This document shows positions 22,305-31,069 of a DNA stretch of 37,860 nt, one piece after another. This stretch comes from a virus: the IMG/VR virus record IMGVR_UViG_3300023281_001371, positions 1 through 37,860 of that record; one strand, written 5' to 3'. The notes below the pieces were generated by a model. The model searched no databases and was not told the DNA's origin. It saw only the letters and a list, made by a program, of their open reading frames with translations. Positions within the stretch are counted from its first letter, which is position 1, and every line of letters begins with the position of its first letter. The translations under genes were made by a program, and so were the position numbers.

Positions 22305-22852
22305 ACGGGTACCAAAAAGGTGCTCAATTTGAACGCGAGACTTGCGAACGGCTCTCCCTATGGGTTTCAAACCTGACCCGAGAAGATTCGTTCTGGCGGT
22401 CAGCATCATCTGGTGGAAGAGCGACGACACGTTCGCGTCGAACCAGAGAGAAGCAACCTAAAGTCTCCGCGCATGCAGGGGACGTCGTAGCGACACATGA
22501 GTCAGGCAACCTACTCATCAAGCTCTTCTTTATAGAGTGCAAGTTCTACAAAGCTTTGCGGTTTGACCTCGTCCTGTATGGGAAGATAGGGACGATGGAT
22601 ATCTGTTGGAAGACGCCTAGAGCGCAGGCTGCTACGCATGGCAAGCCCCCTCTTTGCATCGTCAAAGAGAATCGGAAGCAAGCCCTAGTTCTGACTGATG
22701 ATGAGGGACTGATGATTCTACGATTAGGCGCTGTATCGAAAAATGATCTAAAGGTTCAAGCCTACTTCCCTCAGTATGGAATGCATGTTCTCTACTTCAG
22801 AGATGTATTGACTGAGTGTGATTTCAATCTAGTCAGGGCGGCATATCTATGA
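22298..22852 (+). CDS. PD-(D/E)XK-type nuclease
   Basis: 184 residues from ATG 22298 (MVDGYQKGAQFERETCERLS). The catalytic pattern is visible: Glu12 on the first helix, Asp62 in AGDVVA, and Glu80-x-Lys82 in FFIECKFYK. This fits small phage endonucleases such as Holliday-junction-resolvase-like or restriction-type enzymes. Position just before the Mre11/Rad50 pair supports a recombination or DNA-degradation role. The specific substrate is unknown. Confidence 0.75.
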   Translation: MVDGYQKGAQFERETCERLSLWVSNLTREDSFWRSASSGGRATTRSRRTREKQPKVSAHAGDVVATHESGNLLIKLFFIECKFYKALRFDLVLYGKIGTMDICWKTPRAQAATHGKPPLCIVKENRKQALVLTDDEGLMILRLGAVSKNDLKVQAYFPQYGMHVLYFRDVLTECDFNLVRAAYL

Positions 22853-23865
22853 CAGGATTCCTCCTGACCTCTGATATTCATCTCACATCGAGAAGTCGCG
22901 ATGAGTACAGATGGCTGATCTTCGATTGGCTGCGTGTTCAAGCACTTAGTAGAGATGTGACTAACATCTTCGTTCTAGGGGATATCACAGACCAGAAGGA
23001 TCATCACGCTAATCTGCTAATCAACAGGATAGTTGATTCATTTGACGCTCTAGCTGCGGCGACATCAGCGACGGTTTGGCTGATGAAAGGCAATCACGAT
23101 TACATCGATCCTGAGTACCCTCTCTTGAAGTTCCTAGGGGGTGAAGGTGCAGTGAGATTCGTATCGAAGGTTCAAAAGGAGATTATCGACGATCAGCGCG
23201 TGTTGTTTCTGCCTCACCAGATGAAGGTTTTGGGGGCAAGGAATAAGCACGTCTGGCATGAGTATGATTTCAACGATTATGACTTCATCTTCTTACATCA
23301 GACGATGGATGGTTCAGTTGCGAGCAACGGCTTTCCACTTCCTGGACTTCAGCACAAACTTTTTGAAGGCACGCAGGCGACGGTTATCGCGGGAGACATC
23401 CACGTCCCTCAGAAGATCGGTCCGGTCACTTATTGTGGATCGCCACATCCTGTCCGGTTCGGAGATGACTTCAAACCAAGAGTCTTGTGGTGGAATGGAA
23501 CCGAAGTCAAATCAGTCTCAAGAGTGGCGTTGAAGAAAGCAGTCATCATCCTCGAAGACCCAGAAGATCTAGTCGAGAAGGCTGGGCTTGATAGGGGAGA
23601 CCAAGTCAAGGTCATAATCACGCTTGCCCGTGAAGACTTTCATACATGGGAGGACCGAAAGCGTAAGGTCTCTGCCATCTGTGAAGCGACTGGCTTGCTT
23701 CTGTATGGAGTTGAGTTGAAAGAGAAGCGTGAGATCGATCCAAGGATCAAGATAGGGTCGCGGCCAGCGCCAAAGAAGGCAACGGTTCCTGAGCTATTTG
23801 AGTCGTTCTGCGATTCACATCAAGTCGACAGGGAAATGCGCAGAGTAGGACGAACTTTGCTTTGA
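22849..23865 (+). CDS. Mre11/SbcD-like nuclease subunit (gp47-like)
   Basis: 338 residues with the metallophosphoesterase motifs SDIHL (8-12), VLGDITDQKD, KGNHDY and AGDIHVPQ in order. Together they hold two Mn ions and process double-strand ends. The protein pairs with the Rad50-like ATPase that starts on its stop (TTGA overlap at 23862), as T4 gp47/gp46 and SbcD/SbcC do. It lacks long extra domains. The start overlaps the nuclease gene by 4 nt. Confidence 0.88.
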   Translation: MTGFLLTSDIHLTSRSRDEYRWLIFDWLRVQALSRDVTNIFVLGDITDQKDHHANLLINRIVDSFDALAAATSATVWLMKGNHDYIDPEYPLLKFLGGEGAVRFVSKVQKEIIDDQRVLFLPHQMKVLGARNKHVWHEYDFNDYDFIFLHQTMDGSVASNGFPLPGLQHKLFEGTQATVIAGDIHVPQKIGPVTYCGSPHPVRFGDDFKPRVLWWNGTEVKSVSRVALKKAVIILEDPEDLVEKAGLDRGDQVKVIITLAREDFHTWEDRKRKVSAICEATGLLLYGVELKEKREIDPRIKIGSRPAPKKATVPELFESFCDSHQVDREMRRVGRTLL

Positions 23866-25778
23866 AGCTTTTGACCATCTCGATACAGGGATTCAGGTCA
23901 TTCAAGCGCGACGAGGTATTTGAGTTCCCCAGTACCGATGCAGGTCTCTTTCTAATATCAGGCGACAATCAGGTTGACCCTGAACTTGGAGCCAATGCAT
24001 GTGGGAAGAGTACTCTATGGGAAGCGCTTGTGTGGGCACTCTATGGCAAGACGTCGAGAGGGTTACGCGCGTCAGCGATAGCGAATTGGCATAGAGAGCA
24101 ACTATGCTCTGTCTCAGTCGAAATGGAGGTCAACGGGGAGCTCTATGCGATTCTCAGAACGTGGGATCCTAATACGTTGGTCTGTGAAAGGTTCACCAAG
24201 GATGATAAGCAAGAGCCCCAGGTAATCACTCAGGATCAGCTTGAAGATTTGATTGGGGTTGACTACACGACCTTCATGAATACTGTCTTGATGGGACAGT
24301 TCAACCAGTTCTTTTTCGATCTCACTGCGTCAGAGAAACTGACTATCTTCTCTCAGGCGCTGAACTTGCAAAGCTGGCTCGATGCAGCTGACCGTGCTCG
24401 AGATAGAGTGAGAGATTGCAAAGTCGAGATCCAAGAGCATGAGAAGGTCGAGGCGGCTCAGCAGGAGGGGCTGACAACGATCAAGCATTGGGCCATCCAT
24501 TTCAAAGAGAAGACCGCTTCGTTTGAGTTGAGTCGTAGCAAGAACATCAAATCAATCAGGAAAGCTGCTCGCCTTCTACGCGGAGATGTGGAACGGTTGC
24601 AGATAGAAATTGATAAACATGTGATACGCGAGAAGGTTTACAAGAAGCGAATCACAGATAGTGTAGTCAAGGTGACTGAACTGAAGCAGAAGCTCTCTGT
24701 CGCAAAGAAGCTGTTAGATCGTCTAAGCAAAGAGAGTATGGCCCAACTTCTTCTTCTTGATGACTTGAACGTGCGTGTCAAGAAGCTCCAAGCGATCGAC
24801 GCTGAATGCCCGCTCTGCGACCAAACAGTTAGTGCATCCCATCTCAGCGAGGTTGTAATTGACTTCAAGAACAAGGCCGTCGCAGCTCAGGCTACATATG
24901 ACGCATTGTCTCTAGATGAGACTAGGGCCGAAAAGCTCTTTCTGAAGGTCGATGAGAAGCTTGTAGAGCAGGAGACAGTCGGAGCTGAGGCCCAGATAGA
25001 CCTCGCTAAGCGGTCTGAAAAGATTCTATCGGCGACAACCCATCTATCTAAGCTGAAGTCGGACAGAGAGAGCTTAGGAGAAGACCTTGTCCGGGCTGAA
25101 CAAGAAGAGAATCCTTACACTGAGAACTTAGAACAGTGTGAAAGTGATGTCATTAGCAGAGAAACCAAGCTGCATGAAGTGAGACGTAAGTTAGTCGCGA
25201 GGAAGAAAGAGCGCGAGCGAGCATCATACTGGCAGAAAGAATTCAAGAACGTTAGACTCTGGCTCATCGAACGGGCTCTCGCGGAATTAGAAATACATGT
25301 GAACTCATCTCTGGTTGAGCTGGGACTGACTGACTGGGCTGTGACGTTTGATGTCGAGAAACCTAAGAGTGATGGCAAAAGTTTCACTAAAGGGTTTACG
25401 GTCTTCATCACACCTCCAGGATTCGACGAACCTGTTCCTTGGGAGTCGTGGAGTGGGGGAGAAACCCAGCGGCTCAGGATTGCAGGCGCGATTGGCCTTT
25501 CAACGCTAATATCGTCGAGGAGGGGCTTTGACCCATCTATCGAGATCTGGGATGAACCCACAGCGCACTTGAGCAGGGAGGGTATCGAAGATCTTCTCAA
25601 GTTCCTGGGCGCTAGGTCGAGAAGAGAACGTCGTCAGCTGTTTCTCGTCGATCACCGCAGCTTGAATGCAGGCGATTTTGATGATGAGTACATGATCGTG
25701 AAAAATGCTTCTGGGTCACATATCGTACAACCGACAAGAAAAGGGCAGTCGATTACGGCTAATACACCTGTGAGTTGA
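23862..25778 (+). CDS. Rad50/SbcC-like ATPase (gp46-like)
   Basis: 638 residues. An N-terminal ABC half has Walker A NACGKST (about 46-52), then long coiled coils (about 170-470) broken by a zinc hook ECPLCDQ (about 315-321). The C-terminal half has the signature SGGETQRLRIAGA (about 530-542) and Walker B IEIWDEPTAHLS (about 560-571). It acts with the Mre11-like subunit to tether and resect DNA ends. The start is a TTG overlapping the previous stop. The coiled coil is short compared with cellular SbcC. Confidence 0.88.
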   Translation: MKLLTISIQGFRSFKRDEVFEFPSTDAGLFLISGDNQVDPELGANACGKSTLWEALVWALYGKTSRGLRASAIANWHREQLCSVSVEMEVNGELYAILRTWDPNTLVCERFTKDDKQEPQVITQDQLEDLIGVDYTTFMNTVLMGQFNQFFFDLTASEKLTIFSQALNLQSWLDAADRARDRVRDCKVEIQEHEKVEAAQQEGLTTIKHWAIHFKEKTASFELSRSKNIKSIRKAARLLRGDVERLQIEIDKHVIREKVYKKRITDSVVKVTELKQKLSVAKKLLDRLSKESMAQLLLLDDLNVRVKKLQAIDAECPLCDQTVSASHLSEVVIDFKNKAVAAQATYDALSLDETRAEKLFLKVDEKLVEQETVGAEAQIDLAKRSEKILSATTHLSKLKSDRESLGEDLVRAEQEENPYTENLEQCESDVISRETKLHEVRRKLVARKKERERASYWQKEFKNVRLWLIERALAELEIHVNSSLVELGLTDWAVTFDVEKPKSDGKSFTKGFTVFITPPGFDEPVPWESWSGGETQRLRIAGAIGLSTLISSRRGFDPSIEIWDEPTAHLSREGIEDLLKFLGARSRRERRQLFLVDHRSLNAGDFDDEYMIVKNASGSHIVQPTRKGQSITANTPVS

Positions 25779-25806
25779 TATAGATGTGTATGGGGCGTGA
25801 TAAGTT

Positions 25807-26034
25807 ATGGCAACGACTCAGAAGACTTTAGTGTTCGATGTGGGTAGTAGTGAGGATCTAGACGCAGCGTTCTGGGCTTGCATCTTCGGTACACTCGTAA
25901 TCAAGCATGAGTATGACGACTCGCTTGAGCTGCCTTCTAAATTTGAATTCTGGCAAGTAAAGAACTTCGTATTCTGCACAGATTCGGCTGTCGATGAATC
26001 ACAGCTGATATTGTGGCTCGAAAAATTCCTATGA
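25807..26034 (+). CDS. Small hypothetical protein
   Basis: 75 residues, acidic, with alternating β and α segments (KTLVFDVGSSEDLDAAFWAC...). No motif is recognised. The ATG at 25807 has only a weak purine-containing upstream sequence. It follows the Rad50-like gene by 28 nt. Confidence 0.5.
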   Translation: MATTQKTLVFDVGSSEDLDAAFWACIFGTLVIKHEYDDSLELPSKFEFWQVKNFVFCTDSAVDESQLILWLEKFL

Positions 26035-26043
26035 GTTGATGTT

Positions 26044-26121
26044 ATGAAGCGGCGAAGGAGCCGGAAGAAGCGTCCGGTACATGAGCGGTTTCTAGAGCTG
26101 CGCATGGTGAAGCTGTTTTAG
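26044..26121 (+). CDS. Possible tiny basic peptide
   Basis: A 25-residue frame MKRRRSRKKRPVHERFLELR and a short end. It is extremely basic, 9 nt after the previous stop. There is no Shine-Dalgarno, so it may be fortuitous. If made, it would bind nucleic acid. Confidence 0.3.
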   Translation: MKRRRSRKKRPVHERFLELRMVKLF

Positions 26122-26185
26122 TCAAGCAGCAATAAAACCCAAACAGTTGTCCCTTCGAGGGCTAGGTAGGGTATCCTATAGCCTA

Positions 26186-26395
26186 ATGGTAGGACCTATC
26201 AAGGCCGCAAGCCCTCAAAGGCCCATAAACCAGTGCGACGGTTGTCGCCGTGGGCTGCCCCTTATGCCCTCTGGGTTCTTTGGTCAAGATGCGATTCATT
26301 ATGGGGAGGGGTATGATCTCATTGGTTGTACGGCGCATCTGTACGGCCACAAACCCAAAGCACGAGAGGAAGCAGATGTCCGATTACGATCCTGA
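26186..26395 (+). CDS. Small phage protein with CDGC zinc motif
   Basis: 69 residues from the ATG at 26186. The segment NQCDGCRRGLPL ... LIGCTAHLYG is a pattern I have seen in small phage proteins, with cysteines that could bind zinc. No ribosome-binding site is visible and a CTATAGCC -10-like sequence lies just upstream, so it may be translated from a very short leader. It overlaps the next gene by 20 nt. Confidence 0.55.
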   Translation: MVGPIKAASPQRPINQCDGCRRGLPLMPSGFFGQDAIHYGEGYDLIGCTAHLYGHKPKAREEADVRLRS

Positions 26396-26645
26396 AGTCG
26401 TCGCGGTCAGCAAAGACGCCTTTCCGGGGTGTTATGCCGTCGATATCAATCAATGGATTATCGATTGGCAAGATGCTCGAAGTGACGGACGAGAGGACTG
26501 TCCTACTGAGCTTGAGGTTAGCTGCATCAAGCAGATGCTCGGAGCGTTCGTCAGGAGCGCGCTCAACGATGGTTATGGCGATGTTGGAATCGTAGCCCTG
26601 GTCTACCAGCCGATTCAAAACGTCGAAGCAATCACGAGAAACTAA
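26376..26645 (+). CDS. Small acidic hypothetical protein
   Basis: 89 residues from ATG 26376, chosen because AGAGGA lies upstream; longer in-frame starts overlap the previous gene too far. It is helical and acidic, with DYDPEVVAVSKDAFPGCY at the N-terminus. No family is recognised. Confidence 0.5.
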   Translation: MSDYDPEVVAVSKDAFPGCYAVDINQWIIDWQDARSDGREDCPTELEVSCIKQMLGAFVRSALNDGYGDVGIVALVYQPIQNVEAITRN

Positions 26646-26673
26646 ATCACATCTAACTAGGAGAGGTAATCAA

Positions 26674-27141
26674 ATGGGAATGGATGTATTAGGGAAGTGT
26701 CCTACATGCGAGGTTGGACAGTACTTCAGAAACAATGTCTGGAGCTGGCGTCCTCTATGGGACTACTGCCTCGAAGTTTCTTCTGACGCCCGCCAAGTCA
26801 AATCGGGGCATACCAACGATGGTGATGGTCTTGATCGACGCGGGGCTCGTGCCTTAGCGTTGACCCTGGCTACCAAAATCGCTGATGGCCACACGCGGAC
26901 GTATGCCATCGCGTACAAAGCTACTAATGATGCTTTGCCTGATGAGACCTGCGTCCTCTGCGAGGGTACGGGCTCGCGCAAAGCGCCGCCTGATATTGGA
27001 GCGGGAGATGCGGGCTACTGCAACGCTTGCGCTGATACGGGTAAGCGTCGACCGTCAGCTACGATGTATCCTTTCAGCGAGGAGAACGTAATGGAGTTCG
27101 CAATATTCCTAGAAGCCTCCGGTGGCTTTGAAATCTGGTAA
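26674..27141 (+). CDS. Conserved phage/bacterial protein, GMDVxGK family
   Basis: 155 residues behind a GGAGAGG. The opening MGMDVLGKCPTCEVGQYFRN with WRPLWDYC is a pattern found in many phage and bacterial proteins of unknown role. A second part (about 90-125) has CVLC-EGTG and CNAC-ADTG knuckles resembling a DnaJ-type zinc-finger pair. The function is unknown. Confidence 0.65.
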   Translation: MGMDVLGKCPTCEVGQYFRNNVWSWRPLWDYCLEVSSDARQVKSGHTNDGDGLDRRGARALALTLATKIADGHTRTYAIAYKATNDALPDETCVLCEGTGSRKAPPDIGAGDAGYCNACADTGKRRPSATMYPFSEENVMEFAIFLEASGGFEIW

Positions 27142-27156
27142 TCAAAAGGAGATATC

Positions 27157-27378
27157 ATGATTGACCACGATCATTACTACGGCGAGGAAGAGTTTCTAAT
27201 CGACGGTGTCGGTTTCGCTGATCCTGGTGGAGGTAGCGCTCTTCGGGCTGAGACAAAGAACAATCCTCGAAACCTGCCTTGTCCTAACTGTGGAGAGAAG
27301 AATCGACTAACGCCGGCTGATAAGGCGCGGGGATATCAGTGTGATATTTGTGCTGATGCAGCCGAGAGGGGGTACTAA
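27157..27378 (+). CDS. Small zinc-ribbon phage protein
   Basis: 73 residues after AAAGGAG. GFADPGGGSALRAETKNNPR and the two knuckles CPNCG and CDIC form a zinc ribbon known from small phage proteins of unknown function. It is 15 nt downstream of the previous gene and 3 nt upstream of the next. Confidence 0.65.
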   Translation: MIDHDHYYGEEEFLIDGVGFADPGGGSALRAETKNNPRNLPCPNCGEKNRLTPADKARGYQCDICADAAERGY

Positions 27379-27381
27379 TTC

Positions 27382-27675
27382 ATGAGAGAAGCAAGCCATT
27401 ATCAGGCACGATACCTCATCAAGCCTGACATCATTGAGTCAATCGTAGCGTATGTCAACGATGGTCTACGTACAGGGGGTTTCCTCGAGGCTGTCTTGTG
27501 CAACGAGCTACTGTTATCAGTCATGCGGGCTGATAGCATAAATCGCGCTGCGTTACCGCTAATCGTGGAATTCATCTTCAACAACGTCCCAGCGAGCCTC
27601 TGGGGCTCGCCTGAAGCGGTCAAGAATCATCTGCTTGATAAGCAAACTGAACGCTTGGAGGTCGCTGATATCTAA
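27382..27675 (+). CDS. Conserved small helical phage protein
   Basis: 97 residues. The pattern YVNDGLRTGGFLEAVLCNEL, then a helix ending in FIFNNVPASLWGSP, is recurrent in phage proteins that have no assigned function. It shares one base with the next ATG (TAATG). Confidence 0.6.
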   Translation: MREASHYQARYLIKPDIIESIVAYVNDGLRTGGFLEAVLCNELLLSVMRADSINRAALPLIVEFIFNNVPASLWGSPEAVKNHLLDKQTERLEVADI

Positions 27676-27926
27676 TGCGAGTTAGAGTCACACTTACGCA
27701 AAAAGCGTTCGAAGATGAAATTCTACGCCAAGCGATGCGTGAATTGATGGTTACTTGGATGTCGATGACTAAGGTCGACGCCCGTATGCTCGATGCGCAT
27801 GGTTACTTCACAGGTGAAGTGACGAAGGTTCAATTCGACCGAGCAAATAAACGTCTACATCGTCATATCAAGTCGATAATCGACGTTCTCGCCCCCGTGA
27901 AGCCGCTTCGACCGGCCCACATGTAG
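27675..27926 (+). CDS. Small basic hypothetical protein
   Basis: 83 residues, helical and basic (FDRANKRLHRHIKSII). No motif is recognised. Its last codons overlap the promoter-like motif that precedes the AAA+ gene. Confidence 0.5.
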   Translation: MRVRVTLTQKAFEDEILRQAMRELMVTWMSMTKVDARMLDAHGYFTGEVTKVQFDRANKRLHRHIKSIIDVLAPVKPLRPAHM

Positions 27927-27933
27927 GTATAAT
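27919..27933 (+). promoter_or_regulatory. Promoter-like motif ACATGT-AGG-TATAAT ahead of the Ubl cassette
   Basis: Perfect copy of the recurring motif followed by TGGGGG. It lies upstream of the ARC-like AAA+ gene, so the ubiquitin-like cassette has its own promoter-like element. It also argues that the longer TTG start at 27933 of the AAA+ frame is wrong. Confidence 0.7.
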
Positions 27934-28001
27934 TGGGGGCACAGGAGGGGCCGCAAGCCCCGTCTACCATTCCCTTCAACCTCAAATGGAGTTCTACTCT
28001 T

Positions 28002-29846
28002 GTGACTGATTTCGATCCTGACCCTCAGCCAACTGATGTCGAGCATACAATCGGCAACTTGCCTGAGATCACGTATGAGATGGTAGAAGCGATGGAGAAG
28101 GCTCTACCGAGGAAGTCTCCTCGTCGCGCGCGAAAGCCCAACTCCAATAGCATGATGAAGATGTTTATGGATCCGGGCGTTGGCTTTGATACGAAGCGCC
28201 AACTGGCGACTCAAATCATGGCTAACAATGATGAAGGGGGGCTTCAGGTGCTAGCTGAAGTCTTCCTCAAGGCCGCTAATAGCGGTGAGGGCGAACACCT
28301 CCTTCAAGACAAGATGAAGGAGCTCAAAGAGTTCATTGAGATGTTGGGTTCAGGCCCCGTCAAGCTCGCCACATACCTTAGTAAGGATGCTGCCGGGCGC
28401 TGCAAGGTCGTCTTCGCAGACGGGTCTTACGCCTTTCCCACTTGCGCTGACAAGGCGCTTACTGCTGAACTCAAGGTTGGAGACCGCGTCTGGGCTGACA
28501 AAGCCGGGGCCATCCTGCTATTCAGAGATCCAGACACCAGCCTCTCTCTCGGAGAGCAATGCACGCTCGATCGGATCTATCCTGACGGTCGCTTGGATGT
28601 GACCTTCGGTTCCCATGATATGAAGTGTGTTGTTCGGGCATCAAATCTGCTGCTTGGACAGGTTGACGCTGGGGAGGCTGAAGTTGGTTCTGTGCTCATC
28701 GCTAGTATGCACAGCAAGCTGGCCTTCTACGTTGTGCCTCCTGAAGAGAAAATGGGCCACTTCAGATTCATTGCCCGCGATAACATTCCTGATGTTGTCG
28801 TTGACAGGGATGTCGGAGCGCCTGCCCCCTTTATTGGGGAGCTGGGGGACCATATCAGGCGGGAGATGACGAACCCTGGGCTGTCCGAGCGATACCGGAT
28901 GCGAAAGTCTATCTTCCGCATGTTGACTGGTTCGCCTGGAACCGGTAAAACCTTCAGCATCAACGCTACTTGGAACCTCATGTATCAAGTTATGGGCGAG
29001 GTTGTGGGTGTTGCTCCTGATGAGCTGCCGAAACGGGTGCTCCACCTGCGAGCGTCCGAAGTCAACAGCAAGTGGTTTGGTGAGTCAGATAAGAACATCG
29101 CTCAGTTCTTTGATGAAGTTGAGATGCTCGCAGCCGATCCCTACGTCGCTCCTGACGGCAAGGAATGGCATCTGCCTGTTCTTGTCATCGCAGAGGAGAT
29201 TGAGGCTATGGGCCGCAACCGCGGTGAAGATTCCATTCATGACCGCATCATGGCAACGCTCTTGCAGCGACTCGACCCTGGTAGGGACGCGTTCAAGAAC
29301 TACTGCGTCTGTCTTATCGCGACCAGCAACAATCCGCAATTGGTTGACCGTGCGATTCTCCGCCGGATAGGTGGGTCGATTACCCGGTTTGGTAGTCCTG
29401 ACAAGCACGTCTTCAGAGCTGTCTTGCAGAAGCAACTGCGTGATCTTCCTTTCGCAAAGGACAATCAACAGCAACGCACCCACGATAAGAATCGTGAGGC
29501 TGTCATTGAGATGTTGGTTGGAAGTCTTTATCGGCCGGGGGATGAACCGCTCGTGGAACTGACCTACGCTGGTCCTAACAAAGCGAAAGATTACAAGTTC
29601 AAACGGGATTTCATCACTCCTGCGTTGGTTGACCGGGCAGTTCAAGAGACCTGTCAAGCAGCCTGTAGAGCTGAGTGGGAAAATCAGGGCGACAACGCTG
29701 GGCTGTCTGGAAGTGACATCCTTGGAGCCCTGGAACAGCAGATTATCAATATCGCTGCGCTGGTTGAGCCCGGCAACGCAGATATGTACTTGACTCTCCC
29801 GGATGACGAGAGAGTTGTCGGTGTCAAGAGACTTCAAACTGTCTAA
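28002..29846 (+). CDS. AAA+ ATPase resembling proteasomal ARC/Mpa
   Basis: 614 residues from the GTG at 28002, which has GGAG upstream. A helical N-terminus (about 1-115) is followed by a β-rich OB-like region (about 118-245), then one AAA+ module. Walker A is GSPGTGKT (310-317), pore loop SKWFGES (356-362), Walker B-like VLVIAEEIE with Glu398 in place of the usual Asp, and finger region RAILRRIGG. The C-terminus (DMYLTLPDDERVVGVKRL) resembles the ARC/Mpa end. ARC/Mpa unfolds proteins for the bacterial 20S proteasome. The C-terminus ends QTV and lacks the GQYL-type docking tail. It heads the Ubl cassette. Confidence 0.72.
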   Translation: MTDFDPDPQPTDVEHTIGNLPEITYEMVEAMEKALPRKSPRRARKPNSNSMMKMFMDPGVGFDTKRQLATQIMANNDEGGLQVLAEVFLKAANSGEGEHLLQDKMKELKEFIEMLGSGPVKLATYLSKDAAGRCKVVFADGSYAFPTCADKALTAELKVGDRVWADKAGAILLFRDPDTSLSLGEQCTLDRIYPDGRLDVTFGSHDMKCVVRASNLLLGQVDAGEAEVGSVLIASMHSKLAFYVVPPEEKMGHFRFIARDNIPDVVVDRDVGAPAPFIGELGDHIRREMTNPGLSERYRMRKSIFRMLTGSPGTGKTFSINATWNLMYQVMGEVVGVAPDELPKRVLHLRASEVNSKWFGESDKNIAQFFDEVEMLAADPYVAPDGKEWHLPVLVIAEEIEAMGRNRGEDSIHDRIMATLLQRLDPGRDAFKNYCVCLIATSNNPQLVDRAILRRIGGSITRFGSPDKHVFRAVLQKQLRDLPFAKDNQQQRTHDKNREAVIEMLVGSLYRPGDEPLVELTYAGPNKAKDYKFKRDFITPALVDRAVQETCQAACRAEWENQGDNAGLSGSDILGALEQQIINIAALVEPGNADMYLTLPDDERVVGVKRLQTV

Positions 29847-29857
29847 GGAGAAACCAA

Positions 29858-30154
29858 ATGGAAGAGAAGAAGAAGAAGCAAGTTGAACAGTTCACTCCCG
29901 GCGCTGGGGGCAGCGATGATGCTGCTACAAGCGTTGTTGGTGACAAGAACGCAACCGTCAGCCACGGCCCTTACGCTGAGCAGTTGCCTGTCGCAGGGAT
30001 GACTGTAGGGGAGGTGCGAAAGCGCTTCGGTGATCGGCTTGACATCCATCCGGAGTCAACCCCGCTCATCGGAGGTAAGGCGGTCGACCCGTCTACTCGA
30101 ATCCAAGCAGGGGAAGTTCTCATGTTCATCCGACGCTCAGGAGAGAAAGGCTAG
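29858..30154 (+). CDS. Ubiquitin-like protein
   Basis: 98 residues. A disordered charged N-terminus (about 1-32) precedes a β-grasp-like domain: ATVSHGPYAEQLPVAGMTVG, a helix EVRKRFGDRL, then TPLIGGKAVDPSTRIQ and AGEVLMFIRR. It ends SGEKG, with Gly as the last residue, so it needs no processing before activation. PRTRC protein C-type ubiquitin-likes end in a similar GxKG. It lies between the ARC-like ATPase and the E2-like gene and would be the modifier. Confidence 0.75.
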   Translation: MEEKKKKQVEQFTPGAGGSDDAATSVVGDKNATVSHGPYAEQLPVAGMTVGEVRKRFGDRLDIHPESTPLIGGKAVDPSTRIQAGEVLMFIRRSGEKG

Positions 30155-30157
30155 TCA

Positions 30158-31069
30158 ATGGCAGCACCTCATATGCTCACCATTGTTGGTGACCAGATCA
30201 CATCAAAATCACCCGAAGGGAATCTACATGCAGCTTCTGTGAAGGAGTTCGTGCAGATTGTCACGAAGAGTCAAAAGGTTGTCGAAGACCTGATTCTTCC
30301 TGACGGCGTGAAGGCGGTTCTGCCTATGCGTCAAGGGCTTGTGGTGATTCACGAAGTTCCCCCACAGCTCCACGAGTTCAAGTGGATCACTGATAAGTCA
30401 GCTAAAGCTCGGGGAGCAGATAATGACTACAAGACAGTCAAGGTTGCGCTTCCTTACGTAGAGGTTTTCAACTTCTACCATAGAGCCCCTAATGGGAATC
30501 TCGTCATGAGCGGGGAGCATGAATGCTTCTTCATGAATAAGTCAATTCAAGAAGATGGCTTTGACTCTCAGCTGATGTTCCCAGCTCTACTCAACGTGAG
30601 TAAGCTCGAGGGTATTCCTGGAAGCTCGCACAGATGCCATGCTTGGATCTGTACTCAGTATCTAAGCCCCGCTGAATACAAATTGTCTTTGGCTGATTCA
30701 AAGAATGACCAGAAGGTTATTCACGCCGGGCTGGGAGCGTTGCTTAGACACTTGTTTGAGTCAGGGTTCAATATGTCTTCTGACTACAGCGAGATGGCGT
30801 CTTGGTTCACCGAGACCTGTAAAGCGAAGATTGATCCGAGGTTGAAAGACATTCATACCTGGGTTGAAGCTTCTGAGAAAGATCCTTTGTTTGCACTCGA
30901 AGTTCCTTGGCTGCCTGTCAAGAAGACTATCAGACAGCTAGTCAACTACAGAATCAAGAAACAAACTGGAGTAAACGTAGAGCATGCACGAGACCTGCTA
31001 CGACTGATGTTGCAGAGTAAGACATTCAAGAAGAAGGCGAAACTGCCGAAGGAGAACAATGGAGACTAA
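30158..31069 (+). CDS. Putative E2-like conjugating protein (PRTRC-B-like)
   Basis: 303 residues. The central part (about 55-170) fits an E2/PRTRC protein B pattern: β-strands GLVVIHEVPP and VALPYVEVFNFYHRAPNGNL, then LMFPALLNVSK in the place of the E2 HPN turn, then RCHAWICTQYL. Cys160 or Cys165 is the candidate acceptor. The C-terminal third is helical. The family match is weak by sequence and rests largely on neighbours: a Ubl before, JAB and E1 after. It overlaps the JAB gene by 11 nt. It would take the Ubl from the E1 and pass it to a target. Confidence 0.6.
   Translation: MAAPHMLTIVGDQITSKSPEGNLHAASVKEFVQIVTKSQKVVEDLILPDGVKAVLPMRQGLVVIHEVPPQLHEFKWITDKSAKARGADNDYKTVKVALPYVEVFNFYHRAPNGNLVMSGEHECFFMNKSIQEDGFDSQLMFPALLNVSKLEGIPGSSHRCHAWICTQYLSPAEYKLSLADSKNDQKVIHAGLGALLRHLFESGFNMSSDYSEMASWFTETCKAKIDPRLKDIHTWVEASEKDPLFALEVPWLPVKKTIRQLVNYRIKKQTGVNVEHARDLLRLMLQSKTFKKKAKLPKENNGD

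Noticed and set aside
29085-29837. 250-codon minus-strand frame inside the AAA+ gene
   Set aside because: It is the antisense of conserved AAA+ motifs; there is no ribosome-binding site or recognised domain.
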